A program made the translations under genes and the position numbers. DNA of 64,000 nt, from positions 186,001 to 250,000 of the forward strand of contig NZ_JAOCAH010000002.1 in NCBI RefSeq assembly GCF_029839275.1. Direction: 5' to 3'. Positions 34,878-44,190 of this stretch are shown piece by piece (the stretch's first letter is position 1; every line of letters begins with the position of its first letter). This DNA comes from Pseudomonas sp. GD03944. Its GTDB lineage: Bacteria > Pseudomonadota > Gammaproteobacteria > Pseudomonadales > Pseudomonadaceae. The notes beneath the pieces were generated by a model that searched no databases, was not told where the DNA came from, and saw nothing but the letters and a program-made list of their open reading frames with translations.

Positions 34878-36014
34878 TCAGAGCGCGCGGGCAATGATTT
34901 CCTTCATGATTTCATTGGTACCGGCGTAGATCCGTTGCACCCGGGCATCAGCCCAGGCACGCGCCACCGGGTACTCCCACATGAACCCGTAGCCGCCATG
35001 CAGCTGCACGCACTCGTCGAGCACCTTGCATTGCAGGTCGGTGCCCCAGTACTTGAGCATCGCCGCCGTCGGCACATCCAGCTTGCCCTGCAGGTGCAGT
35101 TCCAGGCAGCGGTCGACGAACACGCGCCCCACCTGAATCTCGGTGGCCATTTCCGCCAGTTTGAAACGGGTGTTCTGGAAGTCGGCGACCGACTTGCCGA
35201 ACGCCTTGCGCTCACGGGTGTAATCGAGGGTCCAGCGCAATGCCGCTTCAGCCGAGGCCAGCGCGCCGATACCAACGGTCAGGCGCTCCTGGGGCAGCTC
35301 CTGCATCAGGTAGGCGAAGCCCAAGCCGGCCTGGCCCAGCAGGTTTTCCTTGGGCACGCGCACGTCCTGGAAGAACAGCTCGGAGGTGTCCTGAGCCTTC
35401 ATCCCGACCTTCTCCAGGCGCTTGCCCTTGGAGAACCCTGGCGTACCGGCCTCGACCAGGAACAGGCTGGTGCCCTTGGCACCGGCCTTCGGGTCGGTCT
35501 TGGCGACCACGATCACCAGGTCGGCCAGGTAGCCGTTGGTGATGAAGGTCTTGGACCCATTGATCACGTACTCGTCGCCGTCCAGCACAGCGGTGGTCTT
35601 TACCCCCTGCAGGTCGGAGCCGGCGCCGGGCTCGGTCATGGCGATGGCGGTGACCATCTCGCCGGACACCAGCTTGGGCAGGTACTTGTGCTTCAGCGCC
35701 TCGGAGCCGTAATGCAGGATGTAGGGCGCCACGATGTCGGAATGCAGGGAGAAACCGATGCCGGTCAGCCCCAGCCGACCGATCTCCTCGATCACCACGG
35801 TGCTGTAGAGGAAATCGGCGCCCATGCCGCCATATTCCTCGGGAATGTGCGAGCAGAGCATGCCGGCCTCCCCCGCCTTGTTCCACAGCTGGCGATCGAT
35901 GTAGCCGTCCTTCTCCCACTGGTGATGAAAGGGCACCGCCTCCTGTTCGAGAAACTTGCGCACGCTGTCGCGAAACAGTTCGTGGTCGGAGCTGAAGATC
36001 GTTCTTGGAATCAT
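34878..36014 (-). CDS. Acyl-CoA dehydrogenase, long-chain (LCAD) type
   Basis: This FAD enzyme catalyses the first, desaturating step of acyl-CoA beta-oxidation. The 378-residue protein has the usual three-part fold, with AMTEPGAGSDLQGVKT in the FAD loop and QLHGGYGFMWEYPVARAW near the end. The position of the MCAD/SCAD catalytic Glu is Ala here (RIYAGTNEI), but the LCAD/IVD-type catalytic Glu is present in LMQELPQERL, so it should be active with long or branched chains. The start is MIPRTIFSSDHELFRDS at 36014; upstream codons are not family-like. It is divergent from an AraC-type regulator that may control it (inference). Confidence 0.9.
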   Translation of the reverse strand: MIPRTIFSSDHELFRDSVRKFLEQEAVPFHHQWEKDGYIDRQLWNKAGEAGMLCSHIPEEYGGMGADFLYSTVVIEEIGRLGLTGIGFSLHSDIVAPYILHYGSEALKHKYLPKLVSGEMVTAIAMTEPGAGSDLQGVKTTAVLDGDEYVINGSKTFITNGYLADLVIVVAKTDPKAGAKGTSLFLVEAGTPGFSKGKRLEKVGMKAQDTSELFFQDVRVPKENLLGQAGLGFAYLMQELPQERLTVGIGALASAEAALRWTLDYTRERKAFGKSVADFQNTRFKLAEMATEIQVGRVFVDRCLELHLQGKLDVPTAAMLKYWGTDLQCKVLDECVQLHGGYGFMWEYPVARAWADARVQRIYAGTNEIMKEIIARAL

Positions 36015-36207
36015 GGGGGCACCTGAAGGAACATGGGTTGGGCATAACGAGCAGGCGAAAACTGTAGGACAGTCGGCGCAGCACTCACACTGGACACATG
36101 CGCCAAAAAATAAGACGATCCAGCCGTATCTTGACCACTTTACCCCCACCCGAACCCACCAGGGCCGCGTGGAACGCGCTCCTCCTTTCGTCATAAGAAT
36201 AAAAGCA

Positions 36208-37212
36208 ATGAACACTCAGTCGTCCGCGCGGCTCACGCGCGTCAGTATCCTTGCCACCGAAGGCGTGTTCGCCTCCACCCTGATGCAGGCCAAGGATTTC
36301 TTCCACATGGCCAGCCTGCGCTACGGCAAGCAACAGGGCTTGGGCCTGACCCCCAGTTTCGAGATCCACCTGGTCAGCCCCGACGGGCAACCAGTACGCA
36401 GCTTCAGCAATGTCATGATCCCCGTCGACGGCGCCCTCGATGAGGCCGACATCATCATCCTGCCCGCCTTCTGGGACGACTTCGACGCACTCTGCCAGCG
36501 CCACCCCCAGGTGCTCGCCTGGCTCAAGACTCGCCACGCCAGCGGCAGCGCCATCTGCGGCGAGGCCACCGGTGTGTTCTGGATGGCCCAGGCCGGGCTG
36601 CTCGACGGCAAGGAGGCTACCACCTACTGGCGGTTCTTCCGCGAGTTCGCCGAACGCTTCCCCAAGGTTCTGCTGAACCAGGAAAAACACCTGTCCGACG
36701 CCGACAACCTGTACTGCGCCGGCGGTGTGACCTCTGCCTGCGACCTGTACATTTACCTGATCGAACGCTTCTGCGGCGCCAGCGTGGCCCAGGGCGTGGC
36801 CCGCGACATCCTCTACGAGGTGCAGCGCAGCTACACGCCCGGACGCATCGGCTTCGGCGGTCAGAAGCTGCACCACGACCTGACCATCCTGCAGATCCAG
36901 CAGTGGCTGGAGGAACACTTCTCCGACAAGTTCCGCTTCGAAGACGTCGCCCGGGAACACGGCATGAGCATCCGCAACTTCATGCGCCGCTTCCAGACCG
37001 CCACCGGCGACAAGCCGCTGCACTACCTGCAACGGTTACGCATCGAAACAGCCAAGGGCCTGCTCAGCGCCACGCGCAAGAGCATCAAGACCATCAGCTA
37101 CGAAGTGGGCTACGACGACGCGAGCTTCTTCGCCCGCCTGTTCCGCCAGCACACAGACCTGTCACCCAACCTCTACCGTCGCCAGTTCCAGCACAAGGAC
37201 GGCCATGCTTAG
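36208..37212 (+). CDS. GlxA-type AraC family transcriptional regulator
   Basis: The 334-residue protein combines an N-terminal DJ-1/PfpI-like amidotransferase fold (about 10-200: VSILATEGVFASTLMQAKDF, AICGEATGVFWMAQAGLLDG) with a C-terminal AraC/XylS two-helix DNA-binding domain (about 225-325: FRFEDVAREHGMSIRNFMRRF and ISYEVGYDDASFFARLFRQH). The N-domain usually senses a small metabolite; a Cys sits at the nucleophile elbow (AICGEA). The start is the ATG at 36208. It is transcribed away from the acyl-CoA dehydrogenase gene across 193 bp. Its ligand and targets are not known. Confidence 0.88.
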   Translation: MNTQSSARLTRVSILATEGVFASTLMQAKDFFHMASLRYGKQQGLGLTPSFEIHLVSPDGQPVRSFSNVMIPVDGALDEADIIILPAFWDDFDALCQRHPQVLAWLKTRHASGSAICGEATGVFWMAQAGLLDGKEATTYWRFFREFAERFPKVLLNQEKHLSDADNLYCAGGVTSACDLYIYLIERFCGASVAQGVARDILYEVQRSYTPGRIGFGGQKLHHDLTILQIQQWLEEHFSDKFRFEDVAREHGMSIRNFMRRFQTATGDKPLHYLQRLRIETAKGLLSATRKSIKTISYEVGYDDASFFARLFRQHTDLSPNLYRRQFQHKDGHA

Positions 37213-37345
37213 GATGGGGATGACAGGAGCCGCCGCGGCGTTCCGCGAGGCCCGACTCACCCTTGGATAGGTAGGCGGCGCAGGGCATCGCCCTATGATC
37301 GAGACATCCCCACGGGACTCTTCATCATCACCACAGGTCATTGCC

Positions 37346-38287
37346 ATGCGCCGCCTTCTCACTGCCCTCCTCGTCTTCTGCAGTTTTGCCGTCGCGGCGG
37401 AAGACGCCTGGAAACCTTTCCCCTACGACCAGAGCGCCTACGACTACTCCGGCGACAAGCTGCGCCAGGCCTGGCCACAGCTGACCCGGGGCTTCGGCGC
37501 CGATTACCCCTTCCCGGATGCCGCCTGGGTGACCGCCATGGCTGCCCGCTACCCGAAAGCCCTGGACGCTAGCGGCAACCCCAGGGATGCCGAAGCCTAT
37601 GCGGCAAAGCTCCAGGACGTGTGGCGCCTGATGTTCCGCGGCGACTTCGCCGAAGCCCGCCAGCAAGGCGAAGCGCTCGGGGTCGGCGGGCAGATTCCCG
37701 CACTGTTCGCCCAGGTGCTGTATGCCATGTTCCTGGCGCCGAACCAGGAGGAGAAGCACCGGTTGCTGGAAGAGGTGATCGCCTACACCGACCAGGCCGG
37801 CGACCTGGTGCAGGCCGACACCGTGGCCCAGTTCGGCCGCGTCTATGCCAAGGCCCGCCTGGGCGAAGAGCTGTCGGTGCCGGTGGTGCTGAAGCGCGGC
37901 TACACCTCACAGATCCCCGATGAGCTCGACGCCCTGCTGGCCAAGCAGCCGCAGCACCCGTTCGCCCTCGCCCTGTATGGCGGTTACGAGGCCGGCGTGA
38001 TCCGCAAGGTGGGCAAGCTGGTCGGGAAAATGACCTACGGGGTCAGCGCCGACAACATGGAGAAGTACTTCTCCCTCAGTTTCAAGGCCAAGGATGACCT
38101 GCCCATCGGCCACTACGAATACGCCAATGCCCTGGGCTACGTGTACGGCGACGACGAAGAGGCCAAGGCCCTGGAGCACCTGAAGCGCGCCGCCAATGCC
38201 CGGCCGATCAGCGCCATGGAGGCCCTGGAAGTGGCCCATGCGCAGAAACTGCTCGCCCAGCACGAGCAGAAACTGGCGAAAAACTGA
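37346..38287 (+). CDS. Predicted secreted protein of unknown function
   Basis: I do not recognise this family. The 313-residue precursor has a clear Sec signal peptide (MRRLLTALLVFCSFAVAAEDA, cleavage near residue 18-19). The mature part is rich in Ala, Leu, Asp and Glu and largely helical. It has repeating helix pairs that look TPR or Sel1-like (LFAQVLYAMFLAPNQEEKHR, LALYGGYEAGVIRKVGKLVG, and near the end EEAKALEHLKRAANARP). No catalytic or metal motif stands out. The start at 37346 is chosen because it gives the signal peptide directly; an earlier in-frame ATG at 37295 would mask it. PAO1 has a hypothetical gene in a similar place. A strong terminator follows. Confidence 0.8.
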   Translation: MRRLLTALLVFCSFAVAAEDAWKPFPYDQSAYDYSGDKLRQAWPQLTRGFGADYPFPDAAWVTAMAARYPKALDASGNPRDAEAYAAKLQDVWRLMFRGDFAEARQQGEALGVGGQIPALFAQVLYAMFLAPNQEEKHRLLEEVIAYTDQAGDLVQADTVAQFGRVYAKARLGEELSVPVVLKRGYTSQIPDELDALLAKQPQHPFALALYGGYEAGVIRKVGKLVGKMTYGVSADNMEKYFSLSFKAKDDLPIGHYEYANALGYVYGDDEEAKALEHLKRAANARPISAMEALEVAHAQKLLAQHEQKLAKN

Positions 38288-38294
38288 GGCCCAC

Positions 38295-38320
38295 AAAAAA
38301 GGCTGCCTCTCGGCAGCCTT
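38295..38320. terminator. Bidirectional terminator between the unknown secreted protein and zapE
   Basis: A 7-bp stem GGCTGCC (38301-38307) / GGCAGCC (38312-38318) with loop TCTC has A6 to the left and a short T-run to the right. It is strongest for minus-strand zapE transcripts (six U). Confidence 0.85.
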
Positions 38321-38325
38321 TCTGG

Positions 38326-39420
38326 TCAGGGCTTGTGCGGTCGCGAGAGGAACTCGTGGGACTGCATCTCCAGCAACCGGCTCAGGGTCCGCTGGAACTC
38401 GAAGGTCAGGCGTCCGCCGGTGTACAGGTCCTTCAGCTCCACCTCAGCCGAGATGATCAGCTTGACGTTGCGGTCGTAGAACTCGTCCACCAGGTTGATG
38501 AAGCGCCGCGCCATGTCGTCCTTGGCCACGGTCATCTGCTCGACGTTGGCCAGGATCACCGCGTGGAAGATCTTGCCCAGCTCGATGTAGTCGTTCTGGC
38601 TACGTGGGCCATCGCACAGTTCGCGGAATTCGAACCAGGCCACATCCTCGCAGACCCGCACGGCGTTAATGGCGCGGTTCTCGATCATCAGCGCTTCGTT
38701 CTCGACCATGTGCGTGCAGTCCGGCAGCAGGCTGCGGAAGCTGGTCAGCAGGCTCTCTTCGGCAGCCGGACCGAGCGGGAAGTGGAACAGTTCGGCCTGC
38801 TCCAGGGCACGCAGGCGGTAATCGACCCCGCTGTCGACGTTGACGATGTCGGTGTGCTGCTTGAGCAGTGCGATGGCCGGCAGGAAGCGCGCGCGTTGCA
38901 GGCCATCCTTGTACAGGCCGTCCGGGACGATGTTGGAGGTCGCCACCAGCGAAACGCCGTTCTTGAACAGCTCTTCCATCAGGGTGGCGAGGATCATCGC
39001 ATCGGTGATGTCGCTGACGAAGAACTCGTCGAAGCAGATCACCCGCGCCTCGTCGGCGAACCGCTTGCCGATGATGGTCAGCGGGTTCTTCTCGCCCTTG
39101 AGGGTGCGCATTTCCTCGTGCACGCGCTTCATGAAGCGGTGGAAGTGGGTGCGCATCTTCTGCTCGAACGGCAAGGCGTCGAAAAAGGTGTCCACCAGGT
39201 AGGTCTTGCCGCGACCCACGCCGCCCCAGAAGTACAGGCCCTTGACCGGACCCTGCGGCTTCTTGCCGAACAGCTTGCCCAGCAGCCCCGGCTTGGCCGA
39301 CTCACTGGCCACCAGGTCGTCGTAGAGACGCTGCAGATGGCGCACGGCAGTTTCCTGCGCCGCATCATGGAAGAAGTCCGGACGTTTGAGGTCGGCCTGA
39401 TAGCGCTCTAGCGGAGTCAT
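38326..39420 (-). CDS. zapE: Division-associated AFG1-like ATPase ZapE
   Basis: ZapE is a cytoplasmic AAA-type ATPase that associates with FtsZ late in constriction and under stress. The 364-residue product has Walker A GGVGRGKT (about residues 66-73), Walker B VICFDEFFVSDI, and the family segment HFHRFMKRVHEEM. The C-terminal RTLSRLLEMQSHEFL is also typical of AFG1/ZapE. It starts MTPLERYQADLKRPDFFHD at 39420 and appears monocistronic under its own promoter, downstream of trpS. Confidence 0.94.
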   Translation of the reverse strand: MTPLERYQADLKRPDFFHDAAQETAVRHLQRLYDDLVASESAKPGLLGKLFGKKPQGPVKGLYFWGGVGRGKTYLVDTFFDALPFEQKMRTHFHRFMKRVHEEMRTLKGEKNPLTIIGKRFADEARVICFDEFFVSDITDAMILATLMEELFKNGVSLVATSNIVPDGLYKDGLQRARFLPAIALLKQHTDIVNVDSGVDYRLRALEQAELFHFPLGPAAEESLLTSFRSLLPDCTHMVENEALMIENRAINAVRVCEDVAWFEFRELCDGPRSQNDYIELGKIFHAVILANVEQMTVAKDDMARRFINLVDEFYDRNVKLIISAEVELKDLYTGGRLTFEFQRTLSRLLEMQSHEFLSRPHKP

Positions 39421-39454
39421 GATTCGTTAGCCGGGCAAGTAAAAACGGGGGCGT

Positions 39455-39484
39455 ACTTTAGGGTCTGTTGCGCGTTCTGCGCAA
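39455..39484 (-). promoter_or_regulatory. Candidate sigma70 promoter of zapE
   Basis: TTGCGC (39479-39484) and TAAAGT (39455-39460) are 18 bp apart on the minus strand. The start would be near 39448, about 28 nt before the zapE ATG. Confidence 0.45.
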
Positions 39485-39539
39485 GCTGTGGACGACGGGA
39501 GCCGCTACCAGGAAGGTACGTACCGTGACAGCAGCGATA

Positions 39540-39563
39540 GGGGCGGCGAGTCATCGCCGCCCC
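39540..39563 (-). terminator. GC-rich hairpin after trpS, without a U-tract
   Basis: A perfect 10-bp stem GGGGCGGCGA (39540-39549) / TCGCCGCCCC (39554-39563) with loop GTCA begins 7 bp after the trpS stop. No U-run follows on the minus strand, so it may act as a 3' end protector or a weak or assisted terminator. Confidence 0.5.
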
Positions 39564-39570
39564 CACTGCC

Positions 39571-40917
39571 TCATTCAGCCGGTGCCAGCGCCTCGCGCAG
39601 GCGGGTGGTCGCGGTTTCCAGTGCCGCTGCATCGGTGAACTCGGGGCTGTTGGCCACGCACTCGCCCTCCAGCCAGACGCCGACGCTCAGGCCTTCGCTG
39701 CGCAGGTCCAGCGCCTCGCCGGACTGCAGGCGCTTGTTGACCATGCCGGCCGACTTGCCATCGGCGAAGGATTTCGACAGCAGCAGTTGCTCACCATCGG
39801 CATCCAGCAGGCGGAAGCGGAAGCTGCCGTCCTCGTCGCGGAAGCTGACGAAGCGTGCACTCTTGGCCGCTTTCTTCTTCTCGCCACCAGCGACCTGCAC
39901 CTGCTCGCGGAACGAACGCAGGCCAACGGCTTCGCGCAGCTCACCGAGGAATGGCGTGGCGATCCGGCGCGCCTTGGCCGCGCCCGCCAGCAGGATGTCT
40001 TCCAGGTCGGCCGGGCGGGCGATCAACGCGTTGTAGCGCTCACGGGCCTCGCCCAGTTCGCCTTCGAGCAGTTGATACAGACGATTCTTCGCCTCACCCC
40101 AGGCCAGGCCACCTTCCAGCTCGGCACGGAACTCGGCCTGCTGCGACTGGCTGGCGAAGGCCTGATACAGCGTGAACAGGTGGGCGTTGTCCGCATCTTT
40201 CGGCTCGCCCGGCAGGCGGGAGTCGGTGACGATGCGGGCCACGGCGTCCTTGAGCTGCTTGGCAGTGCCGAACAGCGGGATGGTGTTGTCGTAGCTCTTG
40301 CTCATCTTGCGCCCGTCGAGGCCTGGCAGGGTCGCCACGTCTTCCTCGATCACCGCCTCGGGCAGGGCGAACAGCTCCTTGCCCTGGCCAAACAGGTGGT
40401 TGAAGCGCTGACCGATGTCACGGGCCATCTCCACGTGCTGGATCTGGTCGCGGCCGACCGGCACCTTCTGCGCGTTGAACATCAGGATGTCCGCCGCCAT
40501 CAGCACCGGGTAGCTGAACAGGCCCATGGTCACGCCGGCGTCCGGGTCTTCGCCCTGCTCGACATTCTTGTCCACCGAGGCCTTGTAGGCATGGGCGCGG
40601 TTGAGCAGGCCCTTGCCGGCCACGCAGGTCAGCAGCCAGCACAGCTCCGGGATTTCCGGGATGTCGGACTGACGGTAGAAGGTCGCCGTGTCGGTATCCA
40701 GGCCGAGCGCCAGCCAGGTGGCTGCGATTTCCAGGCGCGAACGCTGGATGCGCGCCGGGTCGTCGCACTTGATCAGGGCGTGGTAGTCGGCCAGGAAGTA
40801 GAACGAATCGGCATCGGCAGCGCGGCTGGCGACGATGGCGGGACGGATGGCGCCGGCATAGTTGCCGAGGTGAGGCGTCCCGGTGGTGGTGATACCGGTA
40901 AGGATACGAGTGGTCAT
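39571..40917 (-). CDS. trpS: Tryptophanyl-tRNA synthetase with C-terminal extension
   Basis: TrpS charges tRNA-Trp with tryptophan. The 448-residue product is about 110 residues longer than the compact class I TrpS. The catalytic Rossmann part shows the HIGH-like TPHLGNYAG (HLGN 16-19) and KMSKS (204-208). The extra C-terminal region (about 345-448) contains [20 protein letters not shown] (355-374) followed by [17 protein letters not shown], which resembles a DUF1508/YegP repeat. The start is [13 protein letters not shown] at 40917. It follows a small hydrolase gene by 36 bp, possibly co-transcribed. Pseudomonas TrpS proteins of this length exist, so the extension is not a local artefact. Confidence 0.95.
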   Translation of the reverse strand: MTTRILTGITTTGTPHLGNYAGAIRPAIVASRAADADSFYFLADYHALIKCDDPARIQRSRLEIAATWLALGLDTDTATFYRQSDIPEIPELCWLLTCVAGKGLLNRAHAYKASVDKNVEQGEDPDAGVTMGLFSYPVLMAADILMFNAQKVPVGRDQIQHVEMARDIGQRFNHLFGQGKELFALPEAVIEEDVATLPGLDGRKMSKSYDNTIPLFGTAKQLKDAVARIVTDSRLPGEPKDADNAHLFTLYQAFASQSQQAEFRAELEGGLAWGEAKNRLYQLLEGELGEARERYNALIARPADLEDILLAGAAKARRIATPFLGELREAVGLRSFREQVQVAGGEKKKAAKSARFVSFRDEDGSFRFRLLDADGEQLLLSKSFADGKSAGMVNKRLQSGEALDLRSEGLSVGVWLEGECVANSPEFTDAAALETATTRLREALAPAE

Positions 40918-40953
40918 GGCGTTCGCTTGGTCAGGTGCAGGCAATATAAGGAA

Positions 40954-41583
40954 TCAGAGACGTGGCAGCACCAGATCCTTCAGATCGGTGAGCTTGCCGT
41001 GAAAAAAGTGCCCGCATTCTGCCACTTTCAGCAGCTCGTGGGGGCGTTGCAGTGCCGCCGACCAGGTATAAACCGACGCCGGATCGACCACTTCATCGGC
41101 CTCCGGCTGGATCACCGTCAGCGTGCCGCGCTCGGCAATCGGATTCTCTGCCGTGAGCCGGTGCACCGCTGGCGCGACCATGAACAGCCGCTCCACCGCT
41201 GCGCCCTGACGCTCCAGGCGCCCGGCCAGGCTGGCCGCGACGAAACCGCCGAAAGAGAAGCCCAACAGCGTCAGCGGCAAGCCTGGGTACTGCGCCTGCA
41301 CCCAGCGCGCTGCCGCTTCGGCGTCATCCACCTCACCGGAGCCCATGTCGTGGCTGCCGGCGCTGGCGCCCACGCCGCGGTAATTGAAACGCAGGGTGGC
41401 GTACCCGGCATCGCGCGCAGTGCGCTGCAGCGTCGACACGACCTTGTTGAGCATGGTACCGCCCTGCACCGGATTCGGGTGGCACAGCAGCGCCACGCCA
41501 CGGGCGTCGGCGACCTCGAGGGACAGGGCTTCCAACTGGCCGCAGGGGCCATCGATAAATACGGGGGTTTCGCGGGTAAGCAA
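40954..41583 (-). CDS. Alpha/beta hydrolase of the small dienelactone-hydrolase-like group
   Basis: This 209-residue single-domain alpha/beta hydrolase has the nucleophile elbow GFSFGG (Ser in LLGFSFGGFVAASLAG) and an oxyanion-type segment LLCHPNPVQGGTMLNKVV near residue 34. The acid Asp is likely in VIQPEADEVVDPA, and the catalytic His in VAECGHFFHGKL. Such proteins occur next to trpS in pseudomonads but have no established substrate. The start MLTRETPVFIDGP at 41583 is the first reasonable ATG. Its product may be cytoplasmic, since no signal peptide is visible. Confidence 0.82.
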   Translation of the reverse strand: MLTRETPVFIDGPCGQLEALSLEVADARGVALLCHPNPVQGGTMLNKVVSTLQRTARDAGYATLRFNYRGVGASAGSHDMGSGEVDDAEAAARWVQAQYPGLPLTLLGFSFGGFVAASLAGRLERQGAAVERLFMVAPAVHRLTAENPIAERGTLTVIQPEADEVVDPASVYTWSAALQRPHELLKVAECGHFFHGKLTDLKDLVLPRL

Positions 41584-41712
41584 CGGGGAACTCCGTGACC
41601 TCAGGCTGGGTCGACTCGTCTAGCTGACAGCCTGCACGGCATCGCGATTGCGGTATACAGCGCAGGTTCGAGCCGTTAACGTAAAGCAAAGCCGTTTAGA
41701 GAGGAAGGACTC

Positions 41713-42162
41713 GTGGAACAGACGCTCACAGCCTGGCTGCTACCAGCTCTCACCCTGGTAGCCGGCATCGCCATCGGTTTCCTGATCGCCCGTCTCGCGC
41801 CCAATGCAGCCCCAGGCCGCACGCAGCGCCAGCTGGACGAAATGCAGGAGCGCTTCGAGGCGTACCAGAGCGAGGTGGTCACCCACTTCAATACCACCGC
41901 CAACCTGGTCAAGAAGCTCACCCAGAGCTACCAGGACGTGCAGGAACACCTGTCCGACGGTGCCAACCGCCTGGCACTCGACGAACTGACGCGCCAACGC
42001 CTGCTCGCCGCCCTGCACACGGACGAAAGCAGCGACAAGCGTGAAAAGCGCGATCGCCTCACGCCGCCGCGCAACAACGAAATGCCCAAGGACTACGCGC
42101 CCAAAAGCGCCGATGTTCCGGGCATGCTCGACGAAAGCTACGGCCTCAAGGGTCGCCAGTAA
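41713..42162 (+). CDS. zapG: YhcB/ZapG family membrane protein (DUF1043)
   Basis: The 149-residue protein has one N-terminal membrane helix (about 8-28: LLPALTLVAGIAIGFLIARL). A long coiled-coil-prone helical region follows (about 38-100, RQLDEMQERFEAYQSEV), then a polar disordered tail. This is the architecture of YhcB/ZapG, which links envelope growth and division. Translation starts at a GTG (41713) preceded by GAGGAAGG; no ATG is available. It is monocistronic and ends at a very strong terminator. Confidence 0.85.
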   Translation: MEQTLTAWLLPALTLVAGIAIGFLIARLAPNAAPGRTQRQLDEMQERFEAYQSEVVTHFNTTANLVKKLTQSYQDVQEHLSDGANRLALDELTRQRLLAALHTDESSDKREKRDRLTPPRNNEMPKDYAPKSADVPGMLDESYGLKGRQ

Positions 42163-42223
42163 CGTCCTCCAAGGCCCCGGTGTTCCGGGCTCTCCGCAGT
42201 CTGTTGCAGAGCCCCGCTCGATG

Positions 42224-42263
42224 CCCACAAAAAAGCCCCGCCTAGGCGGGGCTTTTTTGTGGG
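42224..42263. terminator. Bidirectional terminator, perfect 19-bp palindrome
   Basis: Arms at 42224-42242 and 42245-42263 are exact reverse complements around a central TA, including the A6/T6 tracts on both sides (core GCCCCGCC/GGCGGGGC). It ends both zapG and the cysD-cysNC operon. Confidence 0.93.
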
Positions 42264-42276
42264 GCAATGACGCGAC

Positions 42277-44178
42277 TCAGATCGCGCCACGCTCACGCAG
42301 GACATCCAGCACCTGCTTGACGCCCTCCTCCACGCTCACCGTCTGCGTGTCGATCACCAGATCGGCATTCAGCGGCACGTCGTACGGGAAGGACTCGCCC
42401 GGGATGTTGTCGCCAGCGGCGGCGTACAGGCCCTGCGGGTCACGCTCGGCGCAGACCTGCGGAGACGCCTGCACGTAGACGGTGACCAGGCGCTCGGCAC
42501 CGATCAGCGCCTTGGCCTGCTCCCGACCTTCCGCATCCGGCGCAACGAACGCCGCCAGGGTCAGCAGACCGGCTTCGTTGAACTGACGGGCCACATGGGC
42601 CGCACGACGCCAGTTCTCGGTGCGCCCGGCACGGTCCTGCGGCAGGCCCTTGTTGAGGTCATGGCGCAGGTTCTGGCCATCGAGCACGTACACCGCACGG
42701 CCCATGTCGAAGAGCTTGCGCTCCACGGCGTAGGCCAGGGTGCTCTTGCCAGCGCCCGACAGGCCGCTGAACAGCACGGTGGCCGGCTGCTGACCGAAAC
42801 GCGCAGCACGCTCCTCGGTGGAGACGTGGGCGAACTTGCCGTGGCTACCACCGCTTCCCTGCGCACCCACCGGCTCGGCGATGATCATGCCGGCGCCGAC
42901 GGTGCCATTGGTCAGGCGATCGATCACGATGAACGCGCCCGTGGTGCGGTTGTAGGCATAGCCGTCGAGAGCGATCGGTGCATCCAGGGCGATCTTGACC
43001 TGGCCGATCTCGTTGAGCTGCAGACTGCTCGCGGCGCCCTGCTCCAGGGTGTTCACATCGACCCGGTGGGCGATGCTGGCAATGGAGCCCGGCACGTAGC
43101 TGGTCGCACGCTTGATGTCGTATTTCTTGCCGGGCAGCATCGGCTCTTCGGCCATCCACACCAGCATGGCGCTGAAGCTGTCGACCACCTGCGGACGGTT
43201 GTCGGCATGCACCAGCATGTCGCCGCGGGATACGTCGATCTCGTCTTCCAGGGTCAGGGTGATGGCCTGGCCGGGGCCGGCCTGCTCCAGTTCGCCCTCA
43301 TAGGTCACGATCGACTTGACGCGGCTGCCCTTGCCGGACGGCAAGGCCACGACTTCATCACCCTTGCGCACGATGCCGCTGGCCAGGGTGCCGGCGAAAC
43401 CGCGGAAGTTCAGGTTCGGCCGATTGACGTACTGCACCGGGAAACGCATGTCGTCGAAGTTGCGGTCACCCGACACCTCGACGGTTTCGAGGATTTCCAT
43501 CAGCGACTGGCCTTCGTACCACGGCGACTGCTCGCTCTTGTTGACCACGTTGTCGCCCTTGAGCGCGGACATGGGCACGAAATGCAGCGAGGTCGGCTTG
43601 AGCTGGATGCCTTCGGCGAACTTCAGGTAATCGGCCTTGATCTGCTCGAATACGCCTTGATCGAAGCCCTTGAGGTCCATCTTGTTGACCGCGACCACGA
43701 TGTGCTTGATGCCCAGCAGCGAGGCGATGAAGCTGTGGCGCTTGGTCTGGGTCTGCACGCCGTAGCGCGCGTCGATCAGGATGATCGCCAGGTCGCAGGT
43801 CGAGGCGCCGGTGGCCATGTTGCGCGTGTACTGCTCGTGGCCGGGGGTGTCGGCGATGATGAACTTGCGCTTGGCGGTGGAGAAATAGCGGTAGGCCACA
43901 TCGATAGTGATGCCCTGCTCGCGCTCGGCCTGCAGGCCGTCGACCAGCAGTGCCAGGTCGATGTCGTCGCCGGTGGTGCCGACTTTCTTCGAGTCGCGGC
44001 TGATGGCTTCGAGGTGGTCCTCGTAGATCATCTTGGAATCGTGCAGCAGGCGCCCGATCAGGGTGCTCTTGCCGTCATCGACGTTACCGCAGGTCAGGAA
44101 GCGCAGCAGTTCCTTGCGTTCGTGCTGGGCGAGGTACGCGAGGATGTCCTCGCTGATCAAATCAGACTGATGACTCAT
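42277..44178 (-). CDS. cysNC: Bifunctional sulfate adenylyltransferase subunit 1 / APS kinase CysNC
   Basis: CysN is the GTPase subunit that drives ATP sulfurylase CysD, and CysC phosphorylates APS to PAPS; here they are fused in one 633-residue protein. The N-terminal part is EF-Tu-like, with GNVDDGKST (31-39), [12 protein letters not shown] and VNKMDLKGF. The C-terminal APS kinase has P-loop GLSGAGKST (472-480) and [16 protein letters not shown]. The usual APS kinase FISPYRADR segment reads FVAPDAEGR here. I recall this also in P. aeruginosa CysNC. It follows cysD by 12 bp. Confidence 0.97.
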   Translation of the reverse strand: MSHQSDLISEDILAYLAQHERKELLRFLTCGNVDDGKSTLIGRLLHDSKMIYEDHLEAISRDSKKVGTTGDDIDLALLVDGLQAEREQGITIDVAYRYFSTAKRKFIIADTPGHEQYTRNMATGASTCDLAIILIDARYGVQTQTKRHSFIASLLGIKHIVVAVNKMDLKGFDQGVFEQIKADYLKFAEGIQLKPTSLHFVPMSALKGDNVVNKSEQSPWYEGQSLMEILETVEVSGDRNFDDMRFPVQYVNRPNLNFRGFAGTLASGIVRKGDEVVALPSGKGSRVKSIVTYEGELEQAGPGQAITLTLEDEIDVSRGDMLVHADNRPQVVDSFSAMLVWMAEEPMLPGKKYDIKRATSYVPGSIASIAHRVDVNTLEQGAASSLQLNEIGQVKIALDAPIALDGYAYNRTTGAFIVIDRLTNGTVGAGMIIAEPVGAQGSGGSHGKFAHVSTEERAARFGQQPATVLFSGLSGAGKSTLAYAVERKLFDMGRAVYVLDGQNLRHDLNKGLPQDRAGRTENWRRAAHVARQFNEAGLLTLAAFVAPDAEGREQAKALIGAERLVTVYVQASPQVCAERDPQGLYAAAGDNIPGESFPYDVPLNADLVIDTQTVSVEEGVKQVLDVLRERGAI

Positions 44179-44190
44179 GGTGCGCGATCC

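Noticed and set aside
39523..39532. Palindrome GGTACGTACC between zapE and trpS as a regulator site
   Set aside because: A 10-bp palindrome alone is not unusual, it is far from both promoters, and it matches no family site that I know.
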